NCBI GenBank assembly: GCA_023415205.1
Contig: JAEZLR010000028.1
Location: 54,350-118,349, forward strand
Direction: 5' to 3'
Length of the DNA: 64,000 nucleotides
From: Bacillota bacterium
GTDB lineage: Bacteria; Bacillota; Clostridia; DSM-8532
The position numbers and the translations under genes are program-made. The notes beneath the pieces were generated by a model that did not search any database, was not told the origin of the DNA, and saw nothing but the letters and a program-made list of their open reading frames with translations. Below, one piece after another: positions 17,488 through 25,957 of the stretch (positions within the stretch are counted from its first letter, which is position 1; each line of letters opens with the position of its first letter).

Positions 17488-17910
17488 TCACCGTTGTCTT
17501 TCCTTTACAAAATGAACGTGCTTACCATTTCCCACCTCAATGGCAGGGCCTGTAACGTCTTCAATCTCATGAAAATGATCAAAAAAGTCTGTTTTTGTAC
17601 AAACCTTATGAACATGGTTTCTATGGGAGGTAGGAATGGCCTCACCGGTGACTCCGGCAAATCGATGGTTGTGTCTTTCGTCCGCTTCCTCCGCTAATTT
17701 TGTGCTTCCCAAAAACTCATGAACATGTCTTTGTTTTTCCTTTTGGTGCTGCTCTTGAGGTTGGGGGCGTTCCTCTGAGGACGTCTCACGATTTCCAAAT
17801 GAGACCCAATCCGGACAGACATCCCAAGGATTATTGTTGTTTAATCTTGAGGGTTCATTTTGAAACCTGACCCATTTTGGACATACGTCCCAATGATTGT
17901 TGTTACTCAT
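17488..17910 (-). CDS. YmaF-family His-rich protein with duplicated N-terminal Trp-Cys motif
   Basis: A 140-residue hydrophilic protein. Residues about 62-137 match the YmaF family: repeated His pairs in HVHEFLGST, HNHRFAGVTGEAIP, NHVHKV, FFDHFHEIEDVTGPAIEVGNGKHVHFV. The spacing suggests a small beta-repeat that could bind metal, though the family has no established function. The N-terminal 40 residues contain two copies of NNN-x-WDVCP-x-WV-x-F (residues 3-15 and 24-36), each with one Cys and two Trp. A charged Gln/Glu/Lys linker separates the two parts. Start: an ATG preceded by GAAAGGAT. It is a single gene on the opposite strand to its neighbours. Confidence 0.8.
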   Translation of the reverse strand: MSNNNHWDVCPKWVRFQNEPSRLNNNNPWDVCPDWVSFGNRETSSEERPQPQEQHQKEKQRHVHEFLGSTKLAEEADERHNHRFAGVTGEAIPTSHRNHVHKVCTKTDFFDHFHEIEDVTGPAIEVGNGKHVHFVKERQR

Positions 17911-18188
17911 ATTTAAGGTATCCTTTCATGGAGTGATGATTGTACATACTATGCTCACTGGGTGGGGATGTTCATGACCACCGGACGGTTTTGTTCGCTA
18001 TCATCGTTTCCTGGTGCCGGCCTTGCCAGATTGTTACATAGGGCTTTTTTCCCTAAAAGGTTGACTATCGAAGGAAGGAATATTATCATAGAGCAATGTA
18101 AACTATTGCTTTATCACAAGTTTTTAAGATCATTACATGAGTCTAGATGAGTTGAGAGAAGCTAGTAAGAGATGAGAGGAGTCATTGT

Positions 18189-19553
18189 ATGCGTAAGAGT
18201 CATATACCCTATCGCGTCTATTTGTCTGAGAACGAGTTACCTGAAAGCTGGTACAATATTCGGGCTGATCTTCCCAATTTGAGCCCGTATTTAAATCCCC
18301 AGACCAAAAAGCCTGTTGTTCCCCAGGAGATGTTCGCTATTTTCCCAGAGGAATTAGTCAAGCAGGAAATGTCCAATGAACGCTATATTACCATCCCCGA
18401 AGAAGTAAGGGAGCTATACCGTTCTTTCCGTCCATCACCCCTCTGTAGAGCCCACAACCTTGAAAAGCTTTTGGATACACCGGCCCGTATATATTATAAA
18501 TATGAAGGAAATAACCCTTCTGGGAGCCATAAGCTCAATACCGCCATACCCCAGGCTTACTATAACTATAAAGCGGGAATTAGACGTCTTGCGACAGAAA
18601 CAGGAGCAGGTCAGTGGGGGACGGCCTTATCGGTGGCAACCCAGTTATTTGGTATGGAATGTACTGTGTACATGGTTAAAATCAGCTCCCTTCAGAAACC
18701 CTATAGAAAGCTGCTCATGGAAACCTATGGGGCAAAGGTCAATCCCAGTCCCAGCAATCTGACTGAGGCTGGTCGGGCTATTCTTCAACAGGACCCCGGT
18801 TCCATGGGAAGTCTTGGGATAGCCATCAGTGAGGCGGTTGAGGATGCGGCGACACATAGCGATACCAATTACGCTCTTGGTAGCGTTTTAGACCATGTCA
18901 TTCTTCATCAAACCATCATCGGTCTTGAAGCTAAAAAGCAGATGGAAAAGATTGAAGAATACCCGGACACTATTATTGCCTGCTGTGGTGGCGGAACGAA
19001 TTTTGGAGGCATTGCTTTCCCCTTCCTGCATGATAACATCCGTGGGGGAAAGAAGACGGAGATCATTGCAGTAGAACCGGCTGCTTGCCCCACACTTACC
19101 AGGGGTAAATATGCTTTTGATTATAGCGATGTGGCCCATCTTACCCCTATTGTGGAAATGTATACCCTGGGTCATGGCTTTATGCCCCCCGGAATTCATG
19201 CCGGAGGCTTGCGCTACCATGGTGATTCGGCACTGGTCAGCAGGGCTTACCATGACGGGTTGATTGGAGCACGAGCTGTCCATCAGACCGATGTTTTCAA
19301 GGCCGCCATCCAATTTGCCAAATCCGAACTTATCCTGCCTGCACCCGAATCCGCTCATGCCATTAAGGTGGCCATTGACGAGGCTTTGAAATGTAAGGAA
19401 ACAGGGGAGGCCAAGAGCATTCTCTTCTGCCTGAGCGGCCATGGTAACTTTGATCTTACAGCCTATGAGGAGTATACTTCGGGAAAGCTGGAGGATTGCG
19501 AATACCCTGATGAATTGCTGGAGGAAGGCCTCAAAACGCTTCCTAAGATATAG
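18189..19553 (+). CDS. trpB: TrpB2-type tryptophan synthase beta chain
   Basis: PLP enzyme predicted to condense indole with serine to give tryptophan. Its 454-residue length, long N-terminal extension and motifs fit the TrpB2 class rather than classical TrpB (about 400 residues). PLP lysine is K115 in SGSHK; the conserved substrate segment ETGAGQWG is at 137-144, and the phosphate-binding loop GGGTN at 267-271. RBS GAGGAG precedes ATG 18189. No trpA or other trp gene is nearby, which is common for TrpB2; proposed roles are indole salvage or serine deamination. I found no T-box leader upstream. Followed by a strong hairpin. Confidence 0.9.
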   Translation: MRKSHIPYRVYLSENELPESWYNIRADLPNLSPYLNPQTKKPVVPQEMFAIFPEELVKQEMSNERYITIPEEVRELYRSFRPSPLCRAHNLEKLLDTPARIYYKYEGNNPSGSHKLNTAIPQAYYNYKAGIRRLATETGAGQWGTALSVATQLFGMECTVYMVKISSLQKPYRKLLMETYGAKVNPSPSNLTEAGRAILQQDPGSMGSLGIAISEAVEDAATHSDTNYALGSVLDHVILHQTIIGLEAKKQMEKIEEYPDTIIACCGGGTNFGGIAFPFLHDNIRGGKKTEIIAVEPAACPTLTRGKYAFDYSDVAHLTPIVEMYTLGHGFMPPGIHAGGLRYHGDSALVSRAYHDGLIGARAVHQTDVFKAAIQFAKSELILPAPESAHAIKVAIDEALKCKETGEAKSILFCLSGHGNFDLTAYEEYTSGKLEDCEYPDELLEEGLKTLPKI

Positions 19554-19617
19554 GGGCTGGCTCGAGGTTTAGTTGACTTTTTAAGTATGAGTACTAAAAT
19601 ATAGTCGTTGTATATTT

Positions 19618-19655
19618 AGAATTGGCATGCTTTTTGGCATGCCAATTCTTCTGAT
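19618..19655 (+). terminator. Terminator after trpB2
   Basis: A perfect 13-base stem (19618-19630 with 19637-19649) around loop TTTTTG. The downstream T-run is weak (TCTGATTT), so it could also act as a boundary hairpin. Confidence 0.55.
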
Positions 19656-19683
19656 TTAAAGAATGTTTATAAAGGTTTTTTCT

Positions 19684-19734
19684 AAAGCTTGTGACAAATT
19701 AAAAGCTTTCGGTGTATTACTAGTGAAAGCTTTC
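19684..19734 (+). repeat. Three palindromic AAGCTT-centred boxes before the ECF sigma gene
   Basis: AAAGCTT at 19684-19690, AAAAGCTTTC at 19701-19710 and GAAAGCTTTC at 19725-19734 share the palindromic core AAAGCTTT. Centre spacings are 18 and 24 bases. Boxes 2 and 3 also form a 9-base inverted repeat with a 14-base loop. They lie 18-68 bases before the GTG start of the sigma gene, where its promoter should be. Function is inferred from position. Confidence 0.45.
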
Positions 19735-19751
19735 AAAAAAGAGGTGGAGCA

Positions 19752-20234
19752 GTGGAACAATCCTATTTTCTTGCAGCTTCAGATACATATAAAGATACCC
19801 TATACCGTATTGCCCTCAACTACTTCGGAAACAGACAGGATGCGGAGGATACGGTACAGGAGGTCTTGATGAAGCTGTATATGACCCAAAAGATCTTTGA
19901 GAGTGATGAGCATTTAAGAAACTGGCTCATTCGGGTGACCATCAACAATTGTAAAAACACATTGAGAATGCCATGGCGGAACAAAAGGGTTGCACTCTCG
20001 GAAATATCGGCCACAACCACTTTTGAGCATCGAGACCAAAGCCGCCTCTTTCTGTCCGTTATGAAGTTGCCGGAGAAGTATCGAACAGTTCTCTATTTCT
20101 TCTACTATGAGGATTTTTCCGTGAAGGAAATCGCCCAGCTTCTCAGGCTTAAGGAAACGGCTGTCACAACCAGGTTATCACGTGCCAGAAATCGATTAAA
20201 AGTAAATTTTGCGGAGGCGTCTAACGATGAATGA
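19752..20234 (+). CDS. ECF-subfamily RNA polymerase sigma-70 factor
   Basis: A 160-residue alternative sigma factor. Region 2 (about 10-75) includes the DAEDTVQEVLMKLY segment for core binding and -10 recognition. Region 4 (about 100-152) has LPEKYRTVLYFFYYEDFSVKEIAQLL and the helix TAVTTRLSRARNRL for the -35 element. The start is GTG 19752 with RBS GAGGTGG; a longer upstream frame is not in phase. The stop overlaps the start of the next gene by 8 bases, which suggests translational coupling to a membrane regulator. No N-terminal sensor or C-terminal SnoaL-like extension is present. Confidence 0.9.
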   Translation: MEQSYFLAASDTYKDTLYRIALNYFGNRQDAEDTVQEVLMKLYMTQKIFESDEHLRNWLIRVTINNCKNTLRMPWRNKRVALSEISATTTFEHRDQSRLFLSVMKLPEKYRTVLYFFYYEDFSVKEIAQLLRLKETAVTTRLSRARNRLKVNFAEASNDE

Positions 20235-21183
20235 AAGAGATTTATACAAAAAGACGTTTGATCAAATACATAGTGAGGTTGATCTAGAGAACTATCTTTT
20301 GAGAAAACCCAAACACAGACATAGTAAACCCTTAGCGGTTGCGGTAGCTGTAATAAGTCTTTTGGTGGCTTTTTCTGTAACTGCCTATGCCATGAATTTA
20401 TTCGGTCTTAAGGACTTGGTCATGCAGCGTACCTATACCACCTTTGTTTCAGAGACACCCACAGAGGGCCAAACGGTCGAAGATATACCCATGAAAAAGG
20501 TGGAGGTAGCGGGGGATTTAATTTCCTTGCAGGGTTATCCGGATAGCAATGAATATAAAGCGGTGGCTGAATGGACAGCCTTTACGGATGCTTACGATCC
20601 GGACGGTTCTTTGCTCAATCAAGTGGGGAATGGACCAACAGGACTGGACAGCAAATACAATCTATATTCTGTATATACTCAGGAAATGGCCGACAAGTTG
20701 GAGGAGATCGTTTCAAAATATGGCCTTCAATTACATCAAACGTTCATTGATGTTTACAGTGGTGAGGATTTGCTGATCAAAACCGGTAAGGAGAATTTTT
20801 TAGGTACGGCTAATCGTGTCCTGAGTGCCTATATGTATGAGGACGGAACCTTCCATATTGACGGTATGGCGCTTCTCAGCGACGGTTTGGCCATTGATTA
20901 TCAAATGATGTACTACAAAAAGGGCAGCTTTAACGAATCCATTCTCAATATTGGCAACGCAGAGGATTATCAGGAATGGAGCTATCAAACGGCCAGTGAT
21001 GTTACGGTGAGCCTATCCATTGGCCCTGAAAAGGCCCTGGTGATTCTAGCCTTTGACGATGCCTTTGTTACCATTAATGTCCTGGCTGGAACAGAAAGGG
21101 GATTCCTTGATGAGGCAGGGAAGATCACGGCATCCGACCTTGAGGCTTTTGCTAATACCTTTAACTTTTTAGCCTTAAAATAA
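20227..21183 (+). CDS. Probable membrane-bound anti-sigma factor
   Basis: A 318-residue protein encoded directly after the ECF sigma gene. I chose ATG 20227 (RBS GGAGG within the sigma coding sequence) over the in-frame ATG at 20209. Layout: a cytoplasmic N-terminus of about 35 residues rich in Lys/His/Arg, one membrane helix near 36-58 (LAVAVAVISLLVAFSVTAYAM), and a roughly 260-residue extracytoplasmic domain of mixed alpha/beta character with no motif I can name. This topology and the overlap with the sigma gene fit the Firmicutes anti-sigma proteins (DUF4179-like). Direct homology to a named anti-sigma domain was not verified. Confidence 0.7.
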   Translation: MNERDLYKKTFDQIHSEVDLENYLLRKPKHRHSKPLAVAVAVISLLVAFSVTAYAMNLFGLKDLVMQRTYTTFVSETPTEGQTVEDIPMKKVEVAGDLISLQGYPDSNEYKAVAEWTAFTDAYDPDGSLLNQVGNGPTGLDSKYNLYSVYTQEMADKLEEIVSKYGLQLHQTFIDVYSGEDLLIKTGKENFLGTANRVLSAYMYEDGTFHIDGMALLSDGLAIDYQMMYYKKGSFNESILNIGNAEDYQEWSYQTASDVTVSLSIGPEKALVILAFDDAFVTINVLAGTERGFLDEAGKITASDLEAFANTFNFLALK

Positions 21184-21307
21184 CATGTTAACTTTTTTAT
21201 TAGGAACAGGATACGAGTCGCTTTTGATAGCTTTCTTCACCCTAGTGGAGTATAATCAATAATGATAAAATGTGTGATTTGATATAACGAAGCGGAAGGG
21301 AAACATT

Positions 21308-22666
21308 ATGGACATCGTTGTTCTTAACGGAAGCCCAAAGGGAAGCTATAGCATAACACTGCAAACCGTCCTCTATCTGGAGCAGGTGTTTCCAGAGCAC
21401 ACTTTTGAGGTGCGCAATTGTGGCCAACAAATTAAGTCCATTGAAAAGGATTTAACCTCCGTCTTAAGTGCGTTAATCCGAGCGGATTTGATCCTGTTTT
21501 CATATCCCGTCTATACCTTTATAGCACCCAGTCAGCTTCACCGCTTGATAGAATTAGTGAAGGCTGCGGGGGTTGATCTTAGAGGAAAATTCTCTACCCA
21601 GATCACCACCTCCAAACACTTTTATGATGTCACCGCCCATTCCTATATACAGGAGAACTGTCAGGATTTAGGGCTTAAATACATCCGGGGCCTTTCTGCG
21701 GATATGGAGGATCTTCTGACTGAAAAGGGCAGAAAAGATGCGGTGGAGTTTTTCCGTTACGTGATGTGGTGCATGAAAACAGATTGCTATGAGCCTCTGC
21801 CAGTACCCCGGAAGCCCTTTACCCCTGCTTTGGTAAGTGTGCCGGAAGCTTCCGGTACGGATAAAAAGCGGGATGTGGTTATCCTTACCGATTGCCAACC
21901 GGATGATAAACCGCTCAAGGGCATGATTGATCGTTTTCAGGCGGTGCTGGAGCTTAAGAGCCGTGTGGTGAACATAAGGGAGTATCCCTTTAAGGGAGGC
22001 TGTCTAGGCTGCTTCAACTGTGCCGTTTCGGGTCAATGTATCTACAAGGATGGCTTTGACGACTTTTTACGCAAGGATATCCAAAGGGCAGATGCCATTG
22101 TTTATGCCTTTACCATTAAGGATCATTCTATGGGTGCGGCGTTCAAACGGTATGATGACCGTCAGTTCTGCAATGGACACCGCACCGTCACCATGGGGAT
22201 GCCCATAGGCTATCTCATCAGCGGCAGCTACAGTGAGGAGTCTAACTTACAGATGATTGTCGAGGGTCGTGCTCAGGTGGGTGGCAATTTCCTGGCAGGA
22301 GTTGCCACCAATGAAACTGATCCGGATGCCGCTATTGATCGTATGGCAAAAACATTGTCCTATGCGCTGGAACACGGCTATGTTCAGCCCCAGAACTTCT
22401 TAGGTGTGGGGGGGATGAAGATATTCCGTGACCTTATCTACCTGATGCGCGGTATGATGAAAGCTGATCATAAATTCTATAAGTCCCATGGCCAATATGA
22501 CTTCCCGCAAAAAAAGAAGGGAACCATACTAAAAATGTATGCGGTGGGGGCTCTTCTGTCTTCGCCAAAGATCAAGTCAAAGCTGGGTAATAAAATGAAT
22601 GAGGGAATGATTTCACCCTATCGGAAAGTGCTGGAGCAAGCCAAGCGCACAAATGAAACACTTTAA
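21308..22666 (+). CDS. Tandem flavodoxin-like / NADPH-dependent FMN reductase, iron-sulfur flavoprotein type
   Basis: A 452-residue protein with two flavodoxin-like folds. Domain 1 (1-170) starts MDIVVLNGSPKGS, the phosphate loop for FMN, and continues with LILFSYPVYTF. Domain 2 (about 190-370) begins DVVILTD and contains GGCLGCFNC-x5-C, a Cys-x2-Cys-x2-Cys-x5-Cys cluster as in iron-sulfur flavoproteins, then DAIVYAFTIKDHSMGAAFKRYDDR. The C-terminal 80 residues are basic and partly hydrophobic. Likely an electron-transfer flavoprotein or quinone/metal reductase. A single protein carrying two such folds, with the cluster only in the second, is less usual than the roughly 190-residue single-domain form. 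A TATAAT lies at 21251-21256 but has no good -35 box. Confidence 0.8.
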   Translation: MDIVVLNGSPKGSYSITLQTVLYLEQVFPEHTFEVRNCGQQIKSIEKDLTSVLSALIRADLILFSYPVYTFIAPSQLHRLIELVKAAGVDLRGKFSTQITTSKHFYDVTAHSYIQENCQDLGLKYIRGLSADMEDLLTEKGRKDAVEFFRYVMWCMKTDCYEPLPVPRKPFTPALVSVPEASGTDKKRDVVILTDCQPDDKPLKGMIDRFQAVLELKSRVVNIREYPFKGGCLGCFNCAVSGQCIYKDGFDDFLRKDIQRADAIVYAFTIKDHSMGAAFKRYDDRQFCNGHRTVTMGMPIGYLISGSYSEESNLQMIVEGRAQVGGNFLAGVATNETDPDAAIDRMAKTLSYALEHGYVQPQNFLGVGGMKIFRDLIYLMRGMMKADHKFYKSHGQYDFPQKKKGTILKMYAVGALLSSPKIKSKLGNKMNEGMISPYRKVLEQAKRTNETL

Positions 22667-22781
22667 TGGAATAAGAAGGATGGAAGTGCCTGAATGAATT
22701 TGTTGCGGGGGTGACCTTAAAGATAAGACTTGCAGGGGGATTTCCAGGCCCTGATGGTTAAATTCAAGGTGTAAATAGTCC

Positions 22782-23873
22782 TTAACGGTTAGAGGGCTTT
22801 TCTTCCACCAGCATACGATGTACGGGGACAGTTATGGGTATACCGATCTGTTCAAAAATTTTCAGGACCTTGATGTTCACATTTTCCGAAACCTTAAGAT
22901 ACGTTTCCCATGAGGTGGTTTTCGTGAAAAAATAAATCAACACCATAAGTGTGGCCTCTCCAAAGCCCTGAAGATTTACCACAATCATGTCCTGATTGAC
23001 GTCGGCATGGCCCTTAAGCATTTCCTTAATTTTATCGAGTAGCACCTCTATCTTTTCCAGGGGTGTGTCCAGGGGGATCTGTAGGGTATAGGACACCCGC
23101 CGTTTTCCCATTTTAGACCAGTTGGTAACGGGTTCATTGCTCATAACCGAATTTGGGACGCTGATCAAGGCGTCCGAAAAGGTACGGATTCTCGTGCTTC
23201 TGAAGCCGAGCTCTTCAACAGTACCTTCGACTTTTTCTGTCTCTATCCAATCACCAATTTTATAGGTTTTATCCAGCATGATCGTGATGCTTCCGATCAG
23301 GTTGGAGGCCGCATCCTTGGCGGCAAGAGAAATGGCTAGGCCACCTACCCCAAGGCCAGCCACAAGGCCGCTGATATCAAAGCCCCACTCCTTAATGATC
23401 ATAAATATTTCAAAAAGCACAATCAAAGCCTTGAGGGCTCTTCTGAAAAATCCCACCAGCATGGGGCTGGCCTTTTTTTCGGTTTTATTGACAGAGCGTT
23501 CAAAAAGCCAAATGAGACTGTCCGATGCGCGATATAAAAACCAGAAAAACAAAAGAATGATGATGGTACGATAAACCTTGTTGAGAAAAGTGTAAAGAGT
23601 GGCTGGGGGGGAGAGAACAAGGACGGCCATCCACAGGCTGGAGTAGAGAACAAAGGCTTTGGCTGGCTTATCCAAAGCATGGATAAGCATCTCGTCAAGC
23701 TGTGTTTTCGTCTTTTTAGCAAGATGAAGAAGGATGTGTATAAGCCATTTGACAAAGACCTGTCTGAGTAAAAAGCCGAGTAAGACAAAGAGAGCGGCTA
23801 AAACCACACGAAGTAAAGTCCTGTCCATATTCATCAGCTTGCTTAATTCCTTTAAGGGCTCTTCAAGACCCAT
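22782..23873 (-). CDS. MscS-family mechanosensitive channel
   Basis: Small-conductance mechanosensitive channel, releasing solutes at osmotic downshock. About five membrane segments occupy the N-terminal 190 residues. The pore-lining helix with AGLGVGGLAISLAAKDAASNLIGSI is near 170-195, followed by the MscS beta domain with KIGDWIE and FRSTRIRT. The C-terminal alpha/beta vestibule domain ends with PITVPVHRM. Length (363 residues) and layout resemble the YbdG/YnaI-type larger MscS proteins. Start: ATG at 23873 is 11 bases after GGAAGGG; an in-frame GTG at 23882 is only 2 bases from it and less likely. Confidence 0.9.
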   Translation of the reverse strand: MGLEEPLKELSKLMNMDRTLLRVVLAALFVLLGFLLRQVFVKWLIHILLHLAKKTKTQLDEMLIHALDKPAKAFVLYSSLWMAVLVLSPPATLYTFLNKVYRTIIILLFFWFLYRASDSLIWLFERSVNKTEKKASPMLVGFFRRALKALIVLFEIFMIIKEWGFDISGLVAGLGVGGLAISLAAKDAASNLIGSITIMLDKTYKIGDWIETEKVEGTVEELGFRSTRIRTFSDALISVPNSVMSNEPVTNWSKMGKRRVSYTLQIPLDTPLEKIEVLLDKIKEMLKGHADVNQDMIVVNLQGFGEATLMVLIYFFTKTTSWETYLKVSENVNIKVLKIFEQIGIPITVPVHRMLVEEKPSNR

Positions 23874-24096
23874 ATCAATCACTACCCTTCCATAGACCTA
23901 TTATGGGTAGAGTCAAACCATATTAATCTATCACCCTTGGCCAGGATACTACCTTATTTATGGGTGGACGGAGTTTTATTAACAGTCATCAGACAAAATA
24001 AGGCTATCTGAGTATATAGTTTTGAATAAGCCAATATTCACTACCCTTATCGCATAGTCGTCATGAGGCAATTTATTACAGTAAGGAGCCCTAGGC

Positions 24097-25257
24097 ATGA
24101 AAAAAAAGAAACTTATCATATTGGCAATCATCGTCATAATCATAGGGGGTTATGTCCTGATTATGGCCAATAGCCAGACAAAGACCAATCTCCCTATAAA
24201 AGCCGCCATGGTACGGAAAGAAAGCATACAGACCATTCTTTCCACCAATGCGTTGATCCAGTCCCAGAAGACCAAGGAATACATAGGATCTTCCCAGTAC
24301 ACCGTGGAGACTGTTTATGTAAAGGTGGGTCAGAAGGTTAAGGAAGGTGATGTTCTTTTAACCTATGATCTTACAGATTTATCGCTTGCTGTACAACAGG
24401 CTCAGCTTCAGTTGGATAATGCCTACCTCAACAAAGCGGAGCTCTTGGATCAAAAGAATCAGCTAGAGGAGGATATTCTTGAGCTGGATCAGCAGATCTA
24501 TGCCCTTAATGGCAGCACAGACCCTCAGGATGTGGCCAATGTCCAGTCGCTGATTCAAAAGCGCAAGTCCATACAATCCATATCCCAAGAAAAATTGAAG
24601 CTCATGGACAATTCTATAGCGCTGGCAGAATTGAATTTGAAGTCCTCGGAAGATAGGCTGGCCAAGGCTCAGAAAGGCTTGATTGCAGAGTTTGACGGCG
24701 TTGTTACAGAAGTAAATGCCGTTGAGGACACTCAGCTTTCCATGGCCCAGGCCGCCTTTGTGGTCAAGCAACTGGATAACCTGAAAGGGGTCATTAAGGT
24801 AGGTAAATACGATGCCGAAAAAATCAGGCTGGGGCAGAGGGTCACCCTGAAGAACACGGGCAATACCTATCAAGGTGTAGTCGCTTTTATCGACCCCGCA
24901 GCAAAAAAAGAAATGGGCATGTCGGGGGATGCCACCCTGCAAATAGAAATTAATATTGAAAATGCTGATGATAATCTCAAAATAGATTTTGATATCAACG
25001 CCGATATCCTCATAGCCGAATCCACCAACACCTTAACAGTCCCTATGGAATGCCTGATTTTTGATAGGGATGAAAATGCCTCGGTTTTCCTGGTCAAGGA
25101 CGGTAAAGCCCTATTAACCCCTGTTACGGTGGGCATTCAATCTGACACAAAAGTGGAGATTATCAGCGGACTTTCGGAAGGGGACCACTTGGTCGTCAGC
25201 CCTTCGGATACCCTTGTGGATGGAACGCTTGTCTCCATCGAGGGTGAAGTGGAATGA
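24097..25257 (+). CDS. MacA/YknX-like periplasmic adaptor (HlyD family) of an ABC efflux system
   Basis: A 386-residue membrane-fusion protein anchored by an N-terminal helix (residues 6-25, Ile-rich). It has the lipoyl/barrel-sandwich halves (VYVKVGQKVKEGDVLLTYD near 72-90 and GLIAEFDGVVTEV near 195) around an alpha-helical hairpin (about 95-190), then a beta-barrel domain and a membrane-proximal domain ending VSIEGEVE. RBS AAGGAG precedes ATG 24097. It overlaps the ATPase gene by 4 bases (ATGA). The system is expected to move peptides or drugs outwards; in Bacillus the similar YknWXYZ system protects against the SdpC toxin. The substrate here is unknown. Confidence 0.88.
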   Translation: MKKKKLIILAIIVIIIGGYVLIMANSQTKTNLPIKAAMVRKESIQTILSTNALIQSQKTKEYIGSSQYTVETVYVKVGQKVKEGDVLLTYDLTDLSLAVQQAQLQLDNAYLNKAELLDQKNQLEEDILELDQQIYALNGSTDPQDVANVQSLIQKRKSIQSISQEKLKLMDNSIALAELNLKSSEDRLAKAQKGLIAEFDGVVTEVNAVEDTQLSMAQAAFVVKQLDNLKGVIKVGKYDAEKIRLGQRVTLKNTGNTYQGVVAFIDPAAKKEMGMSGDATLQIEINIENADDNLKIDFDINADILIAESTNTLTVPMECLIFDRDENASVFLVKDGKALLTPVTVGIQSDTKVEIISGLSEGDHLVVSPSDTLVDGTLVSIEGEVE

Positions 25258-25946
25258 TAAAAATTGAGCATCTGACTAAAACCTATAAAACCGGTGATAT
25301 CCAACTAACTGCTCTCAAGGGTGTTTCTTTGCATGTGAAATCGGGAGAATATGTTTCCATCATGGGTCCCTCCGGCTGTGGAAAGTCTACGATGATGAAT
25401 GTCCTGGGCTGCCTTGACAAGATGAGTTCGGGTCAATACATCCTCAATGGTCAGGATATCTCACAATTGCCTGACAACGAGCTGGCAACCATCAGAAATA
25501 AAGAACTGGGTTTTGTCTTTCAATCCTTTAATTTACTCCCCCGAATGACCATTTTAGAAAATGTCGAGCTGCCCATGGTCTATGCAGGGGTTCCCCACAA
25601 AGAAAGGCGGGCCAAGGCCTTGGAGGCTTTAAGAAGGGTTGACCTTAGCGACCGTATTCATCATCGTCCCAATGAAATCTCAGGGGGCCAAAAGCAGAGG
25701 GTTGCCATTGCCAGGGCTATTGTTAACAGGCCCTCGGTGATTCTTGCCGATGAACCTACCGGTAACCTGGACACAAAGGTGACAGAAGAGATTATGCGCA
25801 TTATTCAGGAGCTCAATGATGAGGGAACCACTATACTGATGGTCACTCATGAGCATGATGTGGCTCAGCACTCCAAAAGAATTATCCGCATGAGGGACGG
25901 AAGTATTCTGGACGACTGCCCTGTGGAGAATAGAACCATACTTTAG
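25254..25946 (+). CDS. MacB/YknY-like ABC transporter ATP-binding protein
   Basis: A 230-residue ATPase of the LolD/MacB type. Walker A is GPSGCGKST (residues 39-47), the signature is ISGGQKQRVAIARA, and Walker B VILADEPTGNLD, with the switch His in VTHEHD. The Q loop is in FVFQSFNLLPRMT. It is translationally coupled to the adaptor gene by ATGA overlap and followed 11 bases later by the permease gene. Confidence 0.95.
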   Translation: MIKIEHLTKTYKTGDIQLTALKGVSLHVKSGEYVSIMGPSGCGKSTMMNVLGCLDKMSSGQYILNGQDISQLPDNELATIRNKELGFVFQSFNLLPRMTILENVELPMVYAGVPHKERRAKALEALRRVDLSDRIHHRPNEISGGQKQRVAIARAIVNRPSVILADEPTGNLDTKVTEEIMRIIQELNDEGTTILMVTHEHDVAQHSKRIIRMRDGSILDDCPVENRTIL

Positions 25947-25957
25947 GGAGGCCTGGA

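Noticed and set aside
17962..18150. 62-codon open frame between the YmaF gene and trpB2
   Set aside because: No RBS and no recognisable protein sequence; the composition looks like intergenic DNA with short hairpins.
17911..18188. Possible T-box before trpB2
   Set aside because: No AGGGTGG-type T-box sequence, specifier loop or antiterminator was found.
19663..19869. Alternative frame covering the sigma factor start
   Set aside because: It is in another phase; the sigma factor frame has the RBS, the conserved regions and the coupling to the next gene.
24463..24942. 159-codon minus-strand frame inside the adaptor gene
   Set aside because: Complementary shadow of the MacA-like frame without translation signals.
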